A stretch of DNA of 35,855 nucleotides from Pseudooceanicola lipolyticus. GTDB lineage: Bacteria; Pseudomonadota; Alphaproteobacteria; Rhodobacterales; Rhodobacteraceae. The DNA lies in contig NZ_PGTB01000028.1 of NCBI RefSeq assembly GCF_002786325.1, positions 1 through 35,855 of the forward strand. The letters are read 5' to 3'. Shown in pieces: positions 25,374 to 35,213 of the stretch; positions within the stretch are counted from its first letter, which is position 1; each line of letters opens with the position of its first letter. A program made the position numbers and the translations under genes. Below the pieces are notes generated by a model, which saw nothing but the letters and a program-made list of their open reading frames with translations, searched no databases and was not told the origin of the DNA.

Positions 25374-27385
25374 TCTGCCGCGATCTTGTGGTTTCGCGCC
25401 TTGGCCGCCGCCGACAGCTCGGCCATCAGCTGCGAGGCGCGGGCGATCGGGTTGGTCAGGTAGAAATCGCTGACCGCGTTGACAAAGGCGGCCTTGCCCA
25501 GCGTGCCGGCCGCGAGCGGTTGCCAGTCGTTTTCGATCACCTGGTCGACCTGTGCCAGATGCGGCACCTCGGTCACCAGCGCCATCCGGATCTGGGCCAG
25601 CGTGTCATAGGGCAGCGCCGCGCCCAGCTCGGCCGACAGCGCCCGCAGGATCGCCCAGTTCTCCTTGGCCTGACCCGGCGGGAAGCCCGAGCGCAGCGCG
25701 ACTTGCGGCCGGCCCTCGGTATTGACGAACAGGCCGCCCTCTTCGGTATAGGCGGCACCCGGCAGGATGATGTCGGCGCGATGCGCGCCGCGATCGCCAT
25801 GGCTGCCCTGGTAGATCACGAAGGCGCCGTCGCCGATCTCGACCTCGTCGGCGCCTAGGTTATAGATCACTTCGGCGGCGTTCACCGCCTCCATGCCGCC
25901 CTCGGCCACGGCGCCGATATCCATTGCGCCAACGCGCGAGGCGGCGGTGTGCAGGATCAGCAGTTTGGCCTGGCGCGCGGCGGCGATCTCCATCGCCATC
26001 GCCAGCACGGCTTCGCCATCCGCCTCGCGGATTGCGCCCTGCCCGACGATGACAATGCCTTGAGACTCATCCGCCGGCGCGTCCTTGGCCAGCTTCAGAT
26101 GATCGGCCAACGCGGCCCGGTCGGTGCCGAAATGATGATAGTCATAGGTCAGGTCGACCGCCTCGCCGATGACGCCAACCTCGGCGCCATGGGTCCAGGC
26201 CTTGCGGATACGCGCGTTCAGCACCGGTGCCTCGACGGCGGGGTTGGTGCCGATCAGCAGAATGCCCCCGGCGCTGTCGATATCCTCGATCGCCGCGGTG
26301 CCGACATAGGCCGAGCGGTTGCCGGCGGGCAGCTTGGCGCCATCGGTGCGGCATTCGACAACACCGCCCTGCCCCTCGATCAGCTGTTTCAGCGCAAAGG
26401 CGGCCTCGACCGGGACCAGGTCACCGACGATCCCGGCAAGTTTCTTGCCCTTCATCGCGGCGGCGGTGGCGGCCAGCGCCTCGGGCCAGTCGGCTTTGCG
26501 CAGCTTGCCGTTTTCGCGGATATAGGGCGTGTCCAGCCGCTGGCGGCGCAGCCCGTCCCAGACAAAGCGGGTCTTGTCGGAAATCCATTCCTCGTTCACG
26601 CCGTCATGGTTGCGCGGCAGGATCCGCATGACCTCGCGGCCCTTGGTATCCACCCGGATGTTCGCCCCCAGCGCATCCATCACGTCGATGGTTTCGGTCT
26701 TGGTCAGTTCCCAAGGCCGCGCGGTGAAGGCATAGGGTTTGCTGACCAGCGCCCCCACCGGGCACAGGTCGATGATATTGCCCTGCAGGTTCGAATTCAG
26801 CGTCTCGCCCAGATAGGCGGTGATCTCGGCGTCTTCGCCGCGCCCGGTCTGGCCCATCTGGGTGATGCCCGCCACCTCGGTGGTGAAGCGCACGCAGCGG
26901 GTGCAGGAGATGCAGCGCGTCATGTGGGTTTCGACCAGCGGGCCGAGGTTCAGATCGTCCACCGCGCGTTTCGGTTCGCGATAGCGCGAAAAATCGACGC
27001 CATAGGCCATCGCCTGGTCTTGCAGGTCGCATTCGCCGCCCTGGTCGCAGATCGGGCAGTCCAGCGGATGGTTGATCAGCAGGAATTCCATCACCCCTTC
27101 GCGGGCCTTCTTGACCATCGGCGAATTGGTCTTGATCTGCGGCGGCTGGCCTTCGGGGCCGGGGCGCAGATCCTTGACCTGCATCGCGCAGGAGGCGGCG
27201 GGTTTCGGCGGGCCGCCAACCACCTCGACCAGGCACATGCGGCAATTGCCGGCGATCGACAGCCGTTCGTGATAGCAGAAACGCGGAATCTCGATCCCGG
27301 CCTGTTCGCAGGCCTGAATCAGCGTCATGGCCGGGTTCACTTCGATCTCGGTACCGTCGATGACGATCTTACGGAGGTCAGACAT
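25370..27385 (-). CDS. nuoG: NADH-quinone oxidoreductase subunit G
   Basis: 671 residues, the largest peripheral-arm subunit. It carries a [2Fe-2S] cluster (C37, C48, C51, C66), the His/Cys-ligated [4Fe-4S] cluster N5 ([15 protein letters not shown]106, C110, C113, C119) and another [4Fe-4S] cluster (C158, C161, C164 and a cysteine in [10 protein letters not shown]). The rest has the molybdopterin-oxidoreductase-like fold without the cofactor, as usual in NuoG. It starts 3 bp after the upstream secreted-protein gene. Confidence 0.97.
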   Translation of the reverse strand: MSDLRKIVIDGTEIEVNPAMTLIQACEQAGIEIPRFCYHERLSIAGNCRMCLVEVVGGPPKPAASCAMQVKDLRPGPEGQPPQIKTNSPMVKKAREGVMEFLLINHPLDCPICDQGGECDLQDQAMAYGVDFSRYREPKRAVDDLNLGPLVETHMTRCISCTRCVRFTTEVAGITQMGQTGRGEDAEITAYLGETLNSNLQGNIIDLCPVGALVSKPYAFTARPWELTKTETIDVMDALGANIRVDTKGREVMRILPRNHDGVNEEWISDKTRFVWDGLRRQRLDTPYIRENGKLRKADWPEALAATAAAMKGKKLAGIVGDLVPVEAAFALKQLIEGQGGVVECRTDGAKLPAGNRSAYVGTAAIEDIDSAGGILLIGTNPAVEAPVLNARIRKAWTHGAEVGVIGEAVDLTYDYHHFGTDRAALADHLKLAKDAPADESQGIVIVGQGAIREADGEAVLAMAMEIAAARQAKLLILHTAASRVGAMDIGAVAEGGMEAVNAAEVIYNLGADEVEIGDGAFVIYQGSHGDRGAHRADIILPGAAYTEEGGLFVNTEGRPQVALRSGFPPGQAKENWAILRALSAELGAALPYDTLAQIRMALVTEVPHLAQVDQVIENDWQPLAAGTLGKAAFVNAVSDFYLTNPIARASQLMAELSAAAKARNHKIAAE

Positions 27386-27388
27386 GGT

Positions 27389-27802
27389 CTATTTCGCCCT
27401 CAATAGCGCGCCGATCGCGCTGTTCTTTGCGATTTCCCTGTGGCCGAAGTCACAGAACGAGGCGGGATTGTCGAGCGCCACGCCATTGCGGATCAGGAAC
27501 GCCTCGCCCTTGGCGCGCATCCTTGCCTTTTCGGTATCGGATTCGACATAGGCGCGGATTTCCTCGTCGGAATATCCCAGTTCATTGGCCCGGGATTTCA
27601 GCCGCTGCAGCATCATATAGGCCCGGAGCATCCGGGCGCTGATGCTGCTGCATTCGTCGCGCACCTTGTCGGCGATCGCGACGGCAAACAGCCCGTCCTC
27701 GATCTCGGGCACGTCCCGCATCGACGGGCGCGCTTCGGCCCCGGCGGCGGGCAAGGCCACGGCAATCAGAATGGCGGTCAGGAACGGTTTCACGGTCAGC
27801 AT
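27389..27802 (-). CDS. Small secreted protein, DUF5333-like, between the lipoprotein gene and nuoG
   Basis: 137 residues. An N-terminal signal peptide (VKPFLTAILIAVALPAAGA) is followed by a helical mature part with VRDECSSISARMLRAYMMLQRLKSRANELG and a C-terminal FCDFGHREIAKNSAIGALL. Two cysteines may pair. It resembles the DUF5333 family that I recall from Rhodobacteraceae nuo operons; this recall was not checked by search. The ATG at 27802 is preceded by GGGAGAG. It ends 3 bp before nuoG. Role unknown, probably periplasmic. Confidence 0.78.
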   Translation of the reverse strand: MLTVKPFLTAILIAVALPAAGAEARPSMRDVPEIEDGLFAVAIADKVRDECSSISARMLRAYMMLQRLKSRANELGYSDEEIRAYVESDTEKARMRAKGEAFLIRNGVALDNPASFCDFGHREIAKNSAIGALLRAK

Positions 27803-27829
27803 GGCGCATCTCTCCCAAATCGAGAGATC

Positions 27830-27850
27830 AGGGCGATCAGAGACCGCCCT
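27830..27850 (-). promoter_or_regulatory. Inverted repeat in the 98-bp nuo-internal gap
   Basis: AGGGCG (27830-27835) and CGCCCT (27845-27850) are perfect 6-bp arms with a 9-nt loop. This is the longest internal gap of the nuo array, so the element may be a processing site or control point for the distal half. It is a weak structure. Confidence 0.3.
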
Positions 27851-27900
27851 GTCATGCAATAACCCGCCCCCGCCGGCCACCGCGATATGCCGAAATCCGC

Positions 27901-28254
27901 TCACGGGTTGCACTCTCCGGTCAGGGTCAGGTCGCCATCCACGAGGCGCAACTGATCCGCCGGCGCATCCGGGCCCACCGCCCACAGGATGCGCGAGGTG
28001 CCATAATTGGCGATGCAATACTTGGTGGCATCATAGGCCGCAGCCTCACGCGCGCCTTCCAGCGACTGCGCCGCTTTCTGCACCGTGGCCGCGAATTGCA
28101 ACCGGTTGTCATCTACCGATTTGGTCTTGGTCTTGAAATAGAAACCGTCAAAGGACTGCCGGTATTCGTCCTGCTGGCACGCCGACAGAACCAGCGCCGC
28201 AGCGATGGCTGCGGCCCCGGCGGCCGCGCGTGTGAGATATGCCCCCGGTCTCAT
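27901..28254 (-). CDS. Small predicted lipoprotein (117 aa) in the nuoF-nuoG interval
   Basis: 117 residues. The N-terminus is hydrophobic and Ala-rich and ends in a lipobox LSAC (C26). The mature part has a Lys-Thr repeat (YFKTKTKSVDD) and conserved-looking YDATKYCIANYG, and it ends near a final cysteine (GECNP). I do not recognise the family. It is 4 bp after the preceding lipoprotein gene and 98 bp before the DUF5333-like gene. Likely a periplasm-facing lipoprotein co-transcribed with nuo. Confidence 0.75.
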   Translation of the reverse strand: MRPGAYLTRAAAGAAAIAAALVLSACQQDEYRQSFDGFYFKTKTKSVDDNRLQFAATVQKAAQSLEGAREAAAYDATKYCIANYGTSRILWAVGPDAPADQLRLVDGDLTLTGECNP

Positions 28255-28258
28255 CCGT

Positions 28259-28660
28259 TTACCCTCGCCGTCTGACCAGAACGCTCATCGGCGTCTGCGC
28301 CGCGGTTTCACTATCCAGAACCTGGCACGGATCCATCGCGCCATAGGCCGTGGCCCCATAGCGCGCGGCCAGCGTACGCCGCTTGATATCCGCTTCCAGA
28401 TCGGCCGCGCCGCGCACCTGGACCGAGGTTTCGGCCCCCGCCTTGACGCGCGCCCGGCTCATCGTGTCGGCCAGTTCCTCGTCATAGGCATAGCGAACGC
28501 AGCGCCCCGCCAGTTCGCGTGCGACAATGCGTTCGGCATAATGCTGCGGCCCCGGCAGCGCCAGCACCTGCTGCGCGCGCGCATCGTCCAGGCGCGGCGA
28601 GGCGCAGGCGGCCAGCAGCGCCAGGCCAGCAAGCATCAGAGAGAGGTTGCGCATCGCCAT
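28259..28660 (-). CDS. Small predicted lipoprotein (133 aa) in the nuoF-nuoG interval
   Basis: 133 residues with signal peptide and lipobox LLAAC (C19 counting from the ATG at 28660; a second ATG at 28654 is equally possible). The mature part has RYAYDEELADTMSRARVKAGAETSVQ and ends in a basic RRRG. No family is recognised. It starts 4 bp after the MAPEG-like gene and ends 4 bp before the next lipoprotein gene. No strong Shine-Dalgarno precedes it, which fits coupled translation. Confidence 0.75.
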   Translation of the reverse strand: MAMRNLSLMLAGLALLAACASPRLDDARAQQVLALPGPQHYAERIVARELAGRCVRYAYDEELADTMSRARVKAGAETSVQVRGAADLEADIKRRTLAARYGATAYGAMDPCQVLDSETAAQTPMSVLVRRRG

Positions 28661-28664
28661 AATC

Positions 28665-29081
28665 TTAGAACACCGTGAAGATCGCCAGCAGCGCCAGCAG
28701 GATGCAGCAGGCCCAGCCGAAGGCATAGACGAACGAGCGCGGGCCGGTATTCATCCGGCCGATGCCGCGCAGGTGGATGAACAGCAGCACCACCCGGCTG
28801 ACGAAGAACAGCGCCGCCGCCAGGTTGACCCAGAACGGCGAGGCCCCGGCCAGGATTGCCGCACCGGTGGCGGCCACGAACGAGCCCATCATCTCGGTCG
28901 CGTTCAGATAGGCCCGGTTCAGCCGGTAAACCGGATCGGCATAATCCGCGCGCGGCGCTTCGCCGGCCTGCAGACCGGCGGCCGATTTCTGCAACGCGGT
29001 CAGCGGGCTCATGACCAGCGTCATCAGCACGAACAGCGCCATCGAGACCAGCGCGTGGGAATATTCGGCGAACTCGGTCAT
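28665..29081 (-). CDS. MAPEG-family membrane protein
   Basis: 138 residues with four hydrophobic helices. The motif YRLNRAYLNATEMMGSFVAA (about 52-71) is typical of the MAPEG superfamily (membrane-associated eicosanoid and glutathione metabolism), where an Asn/Glu-containing helix 2 follows an Arg-rich loop. Bacterial MAPEG members are mostly of unknown function. It starts 11 bp after nuoF and is 4 bp ahead of a lipoprotein gene, so it is embedded in complex I expression. No direct enzymatic inference is possible. Confidence 0.85.
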   Translation of the reverse strand: MTEFAEYSHALVSMALFVLMTLVMSPLTALQKSAAGLQAGEAPRADYADPVYRLNRAYLNATEMMGSFVAATGAAILAGASPFWVNLAAALFFVSRVVLLFIHLRGIGRMNTGPRSFVYAFGWACCILLALLAIFTVF

Positions 29082-29092
29082 CCGCGCCCCTC

Positions 29093-30388
29093 CTATTCGG
29101 CTGCCATCGCGCCCATGCGGCCGGTTCGCTTGGCCTTGATGCGGTCTTCGATCTCTTCCCGGAAATGCCGGATCAGGCCCTGGATCGGCCAGGCCGCGGC
29201 ATCGCCCAGGGCGCAGATCGTGTGGCCCTCGACCTGCTTGGTCACGTCCAGCAGCATGTCGATTTCCTCGACCTCGGCATCGCCGGTGACCAGGCGGTCC
29301 ATCACCCGCATCATCCAGCCGGTACCTTCGCGGCACGGCGTACACTGGCCGCAGCTTTCATGTTTGAAGAATTTCGCCAGCCGCCAGACCGCCTTGATCA
29401 CATCGGTGTTCTGATCCATCACGATCATGCAGCCGGTGCCGAAGGACGACTTGTTCTCGCGCATCCAGTCGAAATCCATGATCGCATCGTCCAGCTTGTC
29501 CTTGGGCAGGACCGGGCAGGACGCGCCGCCGGGGATGATCGCCTTCAGATTGTCCCAGCCGCCGCGAATGCCGCCGCCATGTTTCTCGATCAGCTCGCGC
29601 ACCGGCAGCGACATCTGCTCTTCGAAGACGCAGGGATTGTTCACATGGCCGGTCAGGGCGAACAGCTTGGTGCCGAAATTATTGGGCCGCCCGAAGGACG
29701 AGAACCATTCCGGCCCGCGCCGCAGGATGGTCGGGGCCACCGCGATGGATTCGACGTTGTTCACCGTGGTCGGGCAGCCGTAGAGACCCGCGCCCGCCGG
29801 GAATGGCGGTTTCATCCGCGGCATCCCCTTGCGGCCTTCCAGGCTTTCCAGCAGCGCGGTTTCCTCACCGCAGATATAGGCGCCCGCGCCGTGATGCAGG
29901 TAGAGGTCGAAATCCCAGCCAGACTTGGCGGCGTTCGGCCCCAGCATCCCGGCATCGTAACATTCGTCGATTGCCGCCTGCAGCGCCTCGCGCTCGCGCA
30001 CGTATTCGCCGCGGATATAGATATAAGCGGCATGTGCCCCCATCGCGAAAGAGGCGATCAGGCAGCCTTCGATCAGCGTATGCGGATCATGGCGCATGAT
30101 CTCGCGGTCCTTGCAGGTCGCCGGTTCGGATTCGTCGGCATTGACCACCAGGTAATGCGGCCGGCCGTCGCTTTCCTTCGGCATGAAGGACCATTTCAGC
30201 CCGGTGGGAAAGCCGGCACCGCCGCGCCCGCGCAGGCCGCTGTCCTTCATCTGCTGGATGATCCAGTCGCGGCCCTTGGCGATGATATCCGCCGTGCCGT
30301 CCCAATGGCCGCGCGCCTGGGCGCCCTTCAGCGTCCGGTCATGCATCCCGTAGAGATTGGTGAAGATGCGGTCTTCGTCTTTCAGCAT
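29093..30388 (-). CDS. nuoF: NADH-quinone oxidoreductase subunit F
   Basis: 431 residues, the NADH-oxidising flavoprotein. The glycine-rich FMN/NADH site is [16 protein letters not shown] (51-66), a second glycine motif is [18 protein letters not shown] (168-185), and the [4Fe-4S] N3 cluster ligands are C346, C349, C352 (CGQCTPC) and C392 (HTICALGDA). The ATG at 30388 gives the canonical N-terminus [14 protein letters not shown]. It is 4 bp after the small two-helix gene. Confidence 0.97.
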   Translation of the reverse strand: MLKDEDRIFTNLYGMHDRTLKGAQARGHWDGTADIIAKGRDWIIQQMKDSGLRGRGGAGFPTGLKWSFMPKESDGRPHYLVVNADESEPATCKDREIMRHDPHTLIEGCLIASFAMGAHAAYIYIRGEYVREREALQAAIDECYDAGMLGPNAAKSGWDFDLYLHHGAGAYICGEETALLESLEGRKGMPRMKPPFPAGAGLYGCPTTVNNVESIAVAPTILRRGPEWFSSFGRPNNFGTKLFALTGHVNNPCVFEEQMSLPVRELIEKHGGGIRGGWDNLKAIIPGGASCPVLPKDKLDDAIMDFDWMRENKSSFGTGCMIVMDQNTDVIKAVWRLAKFFKHESCGQCTPCREGTGWMMRVMDRLVTGDAEVEEIDMLLDVTKQVEGHTICALGDAAAWPIQGLIRHFREEIEDRIKAKRTGRMGAMAAE

Positions 30389-30392
30389 CGGC

Positions 30393-30614
30393 CTAGCCCT
30401 TGTCGTCCCGGCGTGTCCGCCAGAGGTTGATCGTCTGCCACAGCGCCAGCCCGAAGGCGGCGATCGTGATGAGGTCGAACAGCGCGCGGGTCCGGTTGGA
30501 CCAGCCCCAATAGGCGCCCGCTGCATTGGCGAGAATCCAGAACAGGCCGGCACCGGCGGTCAGCAACGCGGTGCGCTGCCCGGCGGTCAGTCCCTTCTTT
30601 CCGGTCTCGGTCAT
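30393..30614 (-). CDS. Small two-helix membrane protein, DUF5337-like
   Basis: 73 residues: a short polar head ([16 protein letters not shown]), two hydrophobic helices ([21 protein letters not shown] and [22 protein letters not shown]) and a basic tail (RTRRDDKG). It matches my recollection of DUF5337, found in Rhodobacteraceae nuo operons; this was not verified. The ATG at 30614 has AGGAG 10 bp upstream; an alternative GTG at 30632 would overlap the preceding stop as GTGA. It is 4 bp before nuoF. Possibly a complex I accessory or assembly subunit. Confidence 0.78.
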   Translation of the reverse strand: MTETGKKGLTAGQRTALLTAGAGLFWILANAAGAYWGWSNRTRALFDLITIAAFGLALWQTINLWRTRRDDKG

Positions 30615-30628
30615 GGTCAAGCTGCTCC

Positions 30629-31264
30629 TCACGACTTGGTGCGCTTGGAGAATTCGGTGTCGCCGCCGGCGGCGAGGATCTTGGCCTGCGCGACCCAGTC
30701 GTCGCGGCTGACCCGGCCCTTGAAGCCTTCGAGGTTTTCATCGACCCAGGCGACCTCGGCCTCGGTCCAGGCGGCAATCTGGTCGAAGTGATAGAAGCCC
30801 TTTTCGTGCAGCACCGATTCAAGCTTGGGACCGACGCCCTTGATCTGCTTGAGATCGTCCGCCTGCCCGTCCCGTGCCGCGCTCAGCCGCGCCGGTCCTT
30901 CCGGCGCGTCGGGCTGGGGCGCGGCCTCGGCGGTGGGCGCCGGGGCCGGTTTGGCTTCGGGCTTCGGCGCGGGGGCCGGTTCAGCCTTCGCTTCGGCCTT
31001 CACCTCGGGTGCCGGGGCCGGCTTTGCCTCGGGCACGGCCTTGGGTTCGGCGGCGGGTTTGGGCTCGGGCTTGGACTCGACACCGCGGCACCGCAGCAGG
31101 ATCAGCGCCAGACCGACGACGGTAAAAGACGCGATGCCCAGCAGCAGCCCCCAGAGGAAGCCGGCGCCGAAGATCCACAGCAACAGGAACAGCACCACGC
31201 CCACCGCCAGCGCAATTTGCCAGCAGCGTTTTTCGCAGTCGCTTTTCTCGGTCCCGGTGCTCAT
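30629..31264 (-). CDS. Membrane-anchored protein with HhH domain shared with NuoE
   Basis: 211 residues. Two hydrophobic segments (about 16-35 and 37-57) are followed by a long Pro/Ala/Lys/Glu linker (64-123) with repeated PAPAP and EAKPAP units, then a C-terminal helix-hairpin-helix-type domain (about 132-210) with [15 protein letters not shown]. In a gapless hand alignment, about 61 of 79 residues of this domain match the C-terminus of the adjacent NuoE. Related domains occur in other alphaproteobacterial proteins, including extended ribosomal protein L21. The function is not known. It starts 27 bp after nuoE. Confidence 0.82.
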   Translation of the reverse strand: MSTGTEKSDCEKRCWQIALAVGVVLFLLLWIFGAGFLWGLLLGIASFTVVGLALILLRCRGVESKPEPKPAAEPKAVPEAKPAPAPEVKAEAKAEPAPAPKPEAKPAPAPTAEAAPQPDAPEGPARLSAARDGQADDLKQIKGVGPKLESVLHEKGFYHFDQIAAWTEAEVAWVDENLEGFKGRVSRDDWVAQAKILAAGGDTEFSKRTKS

Positions 31265-31291
31265 GGCTATCCCCAATGCGCCTCTGGCGCG

Positions 31292-32461
31292 TTACTCCTC
31301 GTAGATCCCGTCATCCTTGGCGCGTTGGGAGAATTCGGTTTCTCCCCCCTCCGCCAGCAGTTTCGCCTGGCTGACCCAGTTGTCGCGGCTGACCCGGCCC
31401 TTGAAGCCCTTGAGGTTCTGGTCGACCCAGGCCACCTCTTCCGGCCCCCATGCGGCGATCTGGTCGTAATGGAAAAAGCCCAGCTCGTGCAGCAGCGATT
31501 CCAGTTTCGGCCCGACGCCCTTGATCAGTTTCAGATCATCCGGCTGGCCATCGCGCGCGGCCTCCAGCCCGGCGGGCTGAACCCCGGGCCCCTCCTCGGA
31601 GGTGTCTTTCAGCTCGGCCGGGGCCGCGGATTTCGGCTCGCCCGCCGATTCAGCCTTGGCTGCCTGCTCGGTCACGCCGGTCTTGTCCACCGGTTCGCCC
31701 TTGGCCGGGCGCGGCTCTGGAAGGTCGGGCGGCAGTTCTGTGCCCTGTCCGCTCTGCTTGCCCCAGGGCGCAAGCAGCGGCACCTCGGTGCCGTCGATGC
31801 GCTTGACCGTGTCGCCGATATCTGCGGCCAGCTGCACCGAGGCGTTGTACTGGGTGCGGCCGCTTTCATATTCGGTCAGGCTGCTCAGGCCGGCCAGCGG
31901 TTCCGAGGCATAGCGGCCATTCTGCGGCCCCGGCACCGGCACCTTGCCGGCGGCGAGTTCGTCGAGGAGTTCGCCAAACCGCGCCGCGGTCAGGTCCTCG
32001 TAATAATCCTTGCCGATCTGCGCCATCGGCGCGTTGGCGCAGGAGCCGAGGCATTCCACCTCTTCCCAGGAAAACTTGCCATCGTCCGACAGCTGATGCG
32101 GGTTCGGCGCGATCTTTTCCTTGCAGACCGCCATCAGGTCCTCGGCGCCGCAAATCATGCAGGACGTGGTGCCACAGACCTGGATATGCGCAACCGATCC
32201 AACCGGTTGCAGCTGGAACATGAAGTAGAAGGTCGCCACCTCCAGCGCCCGGATATGCGCCATGTCCAGCATGTCGGCGACATGTTCGATCGCCGGACGG
32301 CTGAGCCAGCCCTCCTGTTCCTGCGCGCGCCACAGCAGCGGGATGATCGCCGAGGCCTGGCGCCCTTCGGGATATTTGGTGATCTGCGCCTCGGCCCAGG
32401 CCTGATTGGCCGGGGTGAAGGCGAAGCTCTCGGGCTGGTCGTGATGAAGACGGCGGAGCAT
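31292..32461 (-). CDS. nuoE: NADH-quinone oxidoreductase subunit E with C-terminal HhH extension
   Basis: 389 residues, about twice the usual NuoE length. Residues 1-170 are the standard thioredoxin-like [2Fe-2S] N1a subunit, with ligands C96, C101 (CGTTSC) and C137, C141 (CLGSC). Residues about 180-300 are a low-complexity linker, and 304-382 form the helix-hairpin-helix-type domain ([15 protein letters not shown]) duplicated in the next gene. Long NuoE forms are known in alphaproteobacteria. The start shares one base with the stop of the upstream membrane-protein gene. Confidence 0.96.
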   Translation of the reverse strand: MLRRLHHDQPESFAFTPANQAWAEAQITKYPEGRQASAIIPLLWRAQEQEGWLSRPAIEHVADMLDMAHIRALEVATFYFMFQLQPVGSVAHIQVCGTTSCMICGAEDLMAVCKEKIAPNPHQLSDDGKFSWEEVECLGSCANAPMAQIGKDYYEDLTAARFGELLDELAAGKVPVPGPQNGRYASEPLAGLSSLTEYESGRTQYNASVQLAADIGDTVKRIDGTEVPLLAPWGKQSGQGTELPPDLPEPRPAKGEPVDKTGVTEQAAKAESAGEPKSAAPAELKDTSEEGPGVQPAGLEAARDGQPDDLKLIKGVGPKLESLLHELGFFHYDQIAAWGPEEVAWVDQNLKGFKGRVSRDNWVSQAKLLAEGGETEFSQRAKDDGIYEE

Positions 32462-32829
32462 TATGAAGTCGGTCCTGCAGTTGCCAAGGCCAGCAGCGTG
32501 ACGCAGAGCGCGCCAAACGCCAACAGCCCGGTGATCGTATGCTTGAAGTGGGGAAGCCCGCGACGGGCATAGAGCCAGCCGTCGTAAAAGCCGATAAAGG
32601 CACAGACGGCAAACAGGTAGGCCGAGACGCGCAGATCGTTCATCAACAGCGCGCCCAGCGTGAAAAGGAACACGACGATATACCGCCCGGTCATGACCTG
32701 CGGCAGCAGCTCGATCCGGTGCGTCGCCTTCACCATCGCCAGTTCCGGATCACGGACGAACAACGCCGCGTAATAGCCGGTGATCAGCACGGTGATGAAC
32801 AGCGCGATATATGTCATCAGGGGAAGCAT
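32461..32829 (-). CDS. Small membrane protein between nuoD and nuoE
   Basis: 122 residues, four hydrophobic segments (about 5-24, 48-64, 69-87 and 97-117) and a basic loop ([12 protein letters not shown]). I do not recognise a family. It starts 3 bp after the nuoD stop (ATG at 32829; an in-frame ATG at 32817 is also possible) and its stop shares one base with the nuoE start. Unidentified reading frames at comparable positions are reported in Rhodobacter and Paracoccus nuo clusters. A complex I assembly or lipid-environment role is conceivable but unproven. Confidence 0.82.
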   Translation of the reverse strand: MLPLMTYIALFITVLITGYYAALFVRDPELAMVKATHRIELLPQVMTGRYIVVFLFTLGALLMNDLRVSAYLFAVCAFIGFYDGWLYARRGLPHFKHTITGLLAFGALCVTLLALATAGPTS

Positions 32830-32832
32830 CGG

Positions 32833-34056
32833 CTACCTGTCGATCTCTCCGAACACGATGTCGAGCGTACCGATGATCGCCGCGATATCGGCCAGCTGGT
32901 GGCCGGTGGCAATATGGTCGATCGACTGCAGATGCGCATAGCCGGGCGCGCGCAGCTTGGCGCGATAGGGCCGGTTGGTCCCGTCCGACACCAGGTAGAC
33001 GCCGAATTCGCCCTTGGGTGCCTCGACGGCGGCATACACCTCGCCCTCGGGCACGCGGAAGCCTTCGGTATAAAGCTTGAAGTGATGGATCAGCGCTTCC
33101 ATCGAGGTCTTCATCTCACCCCGGTTCGGCGGGGTCAGCTTGCCGCGCGCCAGCACATCGCCCTGGTTCTCGGGCATCCGCAGCTTGTCGATGCATTGCA
33201 GGATGATCTTGGTCGATTCCCGCATTTCGGCCATGCGCACCAGATAGCGGTCATAGCAGTCGCCATTCTTGCCGACTGCCACCTTGAAGTCGAACTCGTC
33301 ATAGCATTCATAGGGCTGCGCCCGCCGCAGGTCCCAGGCCAGGCCCGAGCCGCGCACCATCACGCCGGAAAAGCCGTAAAGCTGAATATCCTCTTCGGTC
33401 ACGACGCCGATATCGACGTTGCGCTGCTTGAAGATCCGGTTCTCGGTCAGCAGCCCGTCGATATCGTCCAGCTTTTTCGGGAATTCATGCGCCCATTTCT
33501 CGATATCGTCGATCAGGTCGGGCGGCAGATCCTGGTGCACCCCGCCGGGCCGGATATAGGCCGCGTGCAGGCGCGCGCCGCAGGCGCGTTCGTAAAAGCC
33601 CATCAGATCCTCGCGCGGCTCGAACCCCCACAGCGGCGGGGTCAGCGCGCCGACATCCATCGCCTGCGTCGTCACGTTCAGCAGGTGGTTCAGGATGCGG
33701 CCGATCTCGGAAAACAGCACCCGGATCAGGCTGGCGCGGCGCGGCACCTCGACCCCGGTCAGCTTTTCGATGGCCAGGCACCAGGCATGTTCCTGGTTCA
33801 TCGGCGCCACGTAATCCAGCCGGTCGAGATAGGGCAGGTTCTGCAGATAGGTGCGGCTTTCCATCAGCTTCTCGGTGCCACGGTGCAGCAGGCCGATATG
33901 CGGGTCGCACCGTTCGACGATCTCGCCGTCGAGTTCGAGTACAAGCCGCAAAACACCATGCGCCGCAGGGTGTTGCGGGCCGAAGTTGATGTTGAAGTTA
34001 CGGATTTTCTGTTCGCCGGTCAGCGCGTCTTCATACCCACGGGAGCCGTCCATCAC
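32833..34056 (-). CDS. nuoD: NADH-quinone oxidoreductase subunit D
   Basis: 407 residues, 49-kDa subunit lining the quinone pocket with NuoB and NuoH. Recognisable stretches are [21 protein letters not shown] (the quinone-site His loop), [12 protein letters not shown], and the C-terminal FGEIDR. It is the hydrogenase large-subunit-like fold without metal ligands. Its start overlaps the nuoC stop by four bases (ATGA). Confidence 0.97.
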   Translation of the reverse strand: MMDGSRGYEDALTGEQKIRNFNINFGPQHPAAHGVLRLVLELDGEIVERCDPHIGLLHRGTEKLMESRTYLQNLPYLDRLDYVAPMNQEHAWCLAIEKLTGVEVPRRASLIRVLFSEIGRILNHLLNVTTQAMDVGALTPPLWGFEPREDLMGFYERACGARLHAAYIRPGGVHQDLPPDLIDDIEKWAHEFPKKLDDIDGLLTENRIFKQRNVDIGVVTEEDIQLYGFSGVMVRGSGLAWDLRRAQPYECYDEFDFKVAVGKNGDCYDRYLVRMAEMRESTKIILQCIDKLRMPENQGDVLARGKLTPPNRGEMKTSMEALIHHFKLYTEGFRVPEGEVYAAVEAPKGEFGVYLVSDGTNRPYRAKLRAPGYAHLQSIDHIATGHQLADIAAIIGTLDIVFGEIDR

Positions 34057-34658
34057 TTCGCCTCCGTCTTTTCGTCACCCGGCAGGATGTATTCGGCACC
34101 CTCCCACGGGCTCATGAAATCGAATTGCCGGTATTCCTGCACCAGGCTGACCGGCTCATAGACCACGCGTTTTTCCGCCTCGTCATACCGCACTTCGGTA
34201 TAGCCGGTGGTCGGGAAATCCTTGCGCAGCGGATGGCCGCGGAAACCGTAATCGGTCAGGATCCGGCGCAGGTCGGGATGGCCGGTGAACAGGATGCCGA
34301 ACATGTCGTAGACCTCGCGCTCGAACCAGTTGGCCGAGGGATGCACCGGGGTGATCGAGGTCACCATGTCCTCTTCGCGCACCGCGACACGCAGGCGGAT
34401 GCGCTGGTTCTGGTACATCGACAGCAGGTGATAGACCACGTCAAAGCGCTTGGCGCGTTCGGGGTGATCCACCGCGGTGATGTCGACCAGGGTCGAGAAC
34501 CGGCAGGTATGGTCGGCCTTCAGGAATTCCACCAGGCCCAGCAGGTTCGATGGCGCCACATCGACGGTCAGCTCGTCAAAGGCCACCGCCCAGCCCAGCA
34601 CGCAGTCAGGGCGCTTGGCTTCGATATGCCCGCCCAGTTCGTTCAGCGCCTCGTTCAT
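34053..34658 (-). CDS. nuoC: NADH-quinone oxidoreductase subunit C
   Basis: 201 residues, 30-kDa subunit of the peripheral arm. The diagnostic segments are [29 protein letters not shown] and GHPLRKDFP. It is separate from NuoD (not fused). A good Shine-Dalgarno (AAGGAG) precedes the ATG at 34658. The stop overlaps nuoD by four bases. Confidence 0.97.
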   Translation of the reverse strand: MNEALNELGGHIEAKRPDCVLGWAVAFDELTVDVAPSNLLGLVEFLKADHTCRFSTLVDITAVDHPERAKRFDVVYHLLSMYQNQRIRLRVAVREEDMVTSITPVHPSANWFEREVYDMFGILFTGHPDLRRILTDYGFRGHPLRKDFPTTGYTEVRYDEAEKRVVYEPVSLVQEYRQFDFMSPWEGAEYILPGDEKTEAK

Positions 34659-34679
34659 GTCAATTCTCCTTCGGGCGGC

Positions 34680-35213
34680 TCACCGCACGATCGTCCCGGT
34701 CCGCCGGATCTTGCGCTGCAGCTGCAGCAGGCCATACAGCAACGCCTCGGCGGTCGGCGGACAGCCGGGCACGTAGACATCCACCGGCACGATCCGGTCG
34801 CAGCCGCGCACCACGCTGTAGCTGTAGTGATAATAGCCGCCGCCATTGGCGCAGGACCCCATCGACAGCACGTAACGCGGCTCGGGCATCTGGTCATAGA
34901 CCTTACGCAGCGCCGGCGCCATCTTGTTGGTCAGCGTGCCGGCGACGATCATCAGGTCCGACTGGCGCGGGCTGGCGCGCGGTGCCATGCCGAAGCGTTC
35001 CACGTCATACCGCGGCATCGACACCTGCAACTGCTCGATGGCGCAACAGGCCAGGCCGAAGGTCATCCAGTGCAGCGACCCGGTGCGCGCCCAGTTGATC
35101 ACATCCTCGGTCGAGGTCAGCAGAAACCCCTTGTCCTGCAACTCGCGGTTGAGGGCCTGGGTGGCGGTTTCCTTGTCGGGACCCGCGTCATAGGCGGCCG
35201 TGCTCACTCCCAT
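34680..35213 (-). CDS. nuoB: NADH-quinone oxidoreductase subunit B
   Basis: 177 residues, PSST-type subunit that carries the terminal [4Fe-4S] cluster N2. Ligands are the adjacent pair C56-C57 (LACCAIEQ), C121 ([10 protein letters not shown]) and C151 ([11 protein letters not shown]). It passes electrons to quinone at the NuoD/NuoH interface. The start lies 10 bp inside the end of nuoA. A 21-bp gap separates it from nuoC. Confidence 0.97.
   Translation of the reverse strand: MGVSTAAYDAGPDKETATQALNRELQDKGFLLTSTEDVINWARTGSLHWMTFGLACCAIEQLQVSMPRYDVERFGMAPRASPRQSDLMIVAGTLTNKMAPALRKVYDQMPEPRYVLSMGSCANGGGYYHYSYSVVRGCDRIVPVDVYVPGCPPTAEALLYGLLQLQRKIRRTGTIVR

Noticed and set aside
29165-34161. Several long plus-strand open frames opposite nuoF, nuoE and nuoD
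   Set aside because: Composition and lack of homology mark them as shadows; each lies antisense to an intact gene with iron-sulfur or quinone-site motifs.
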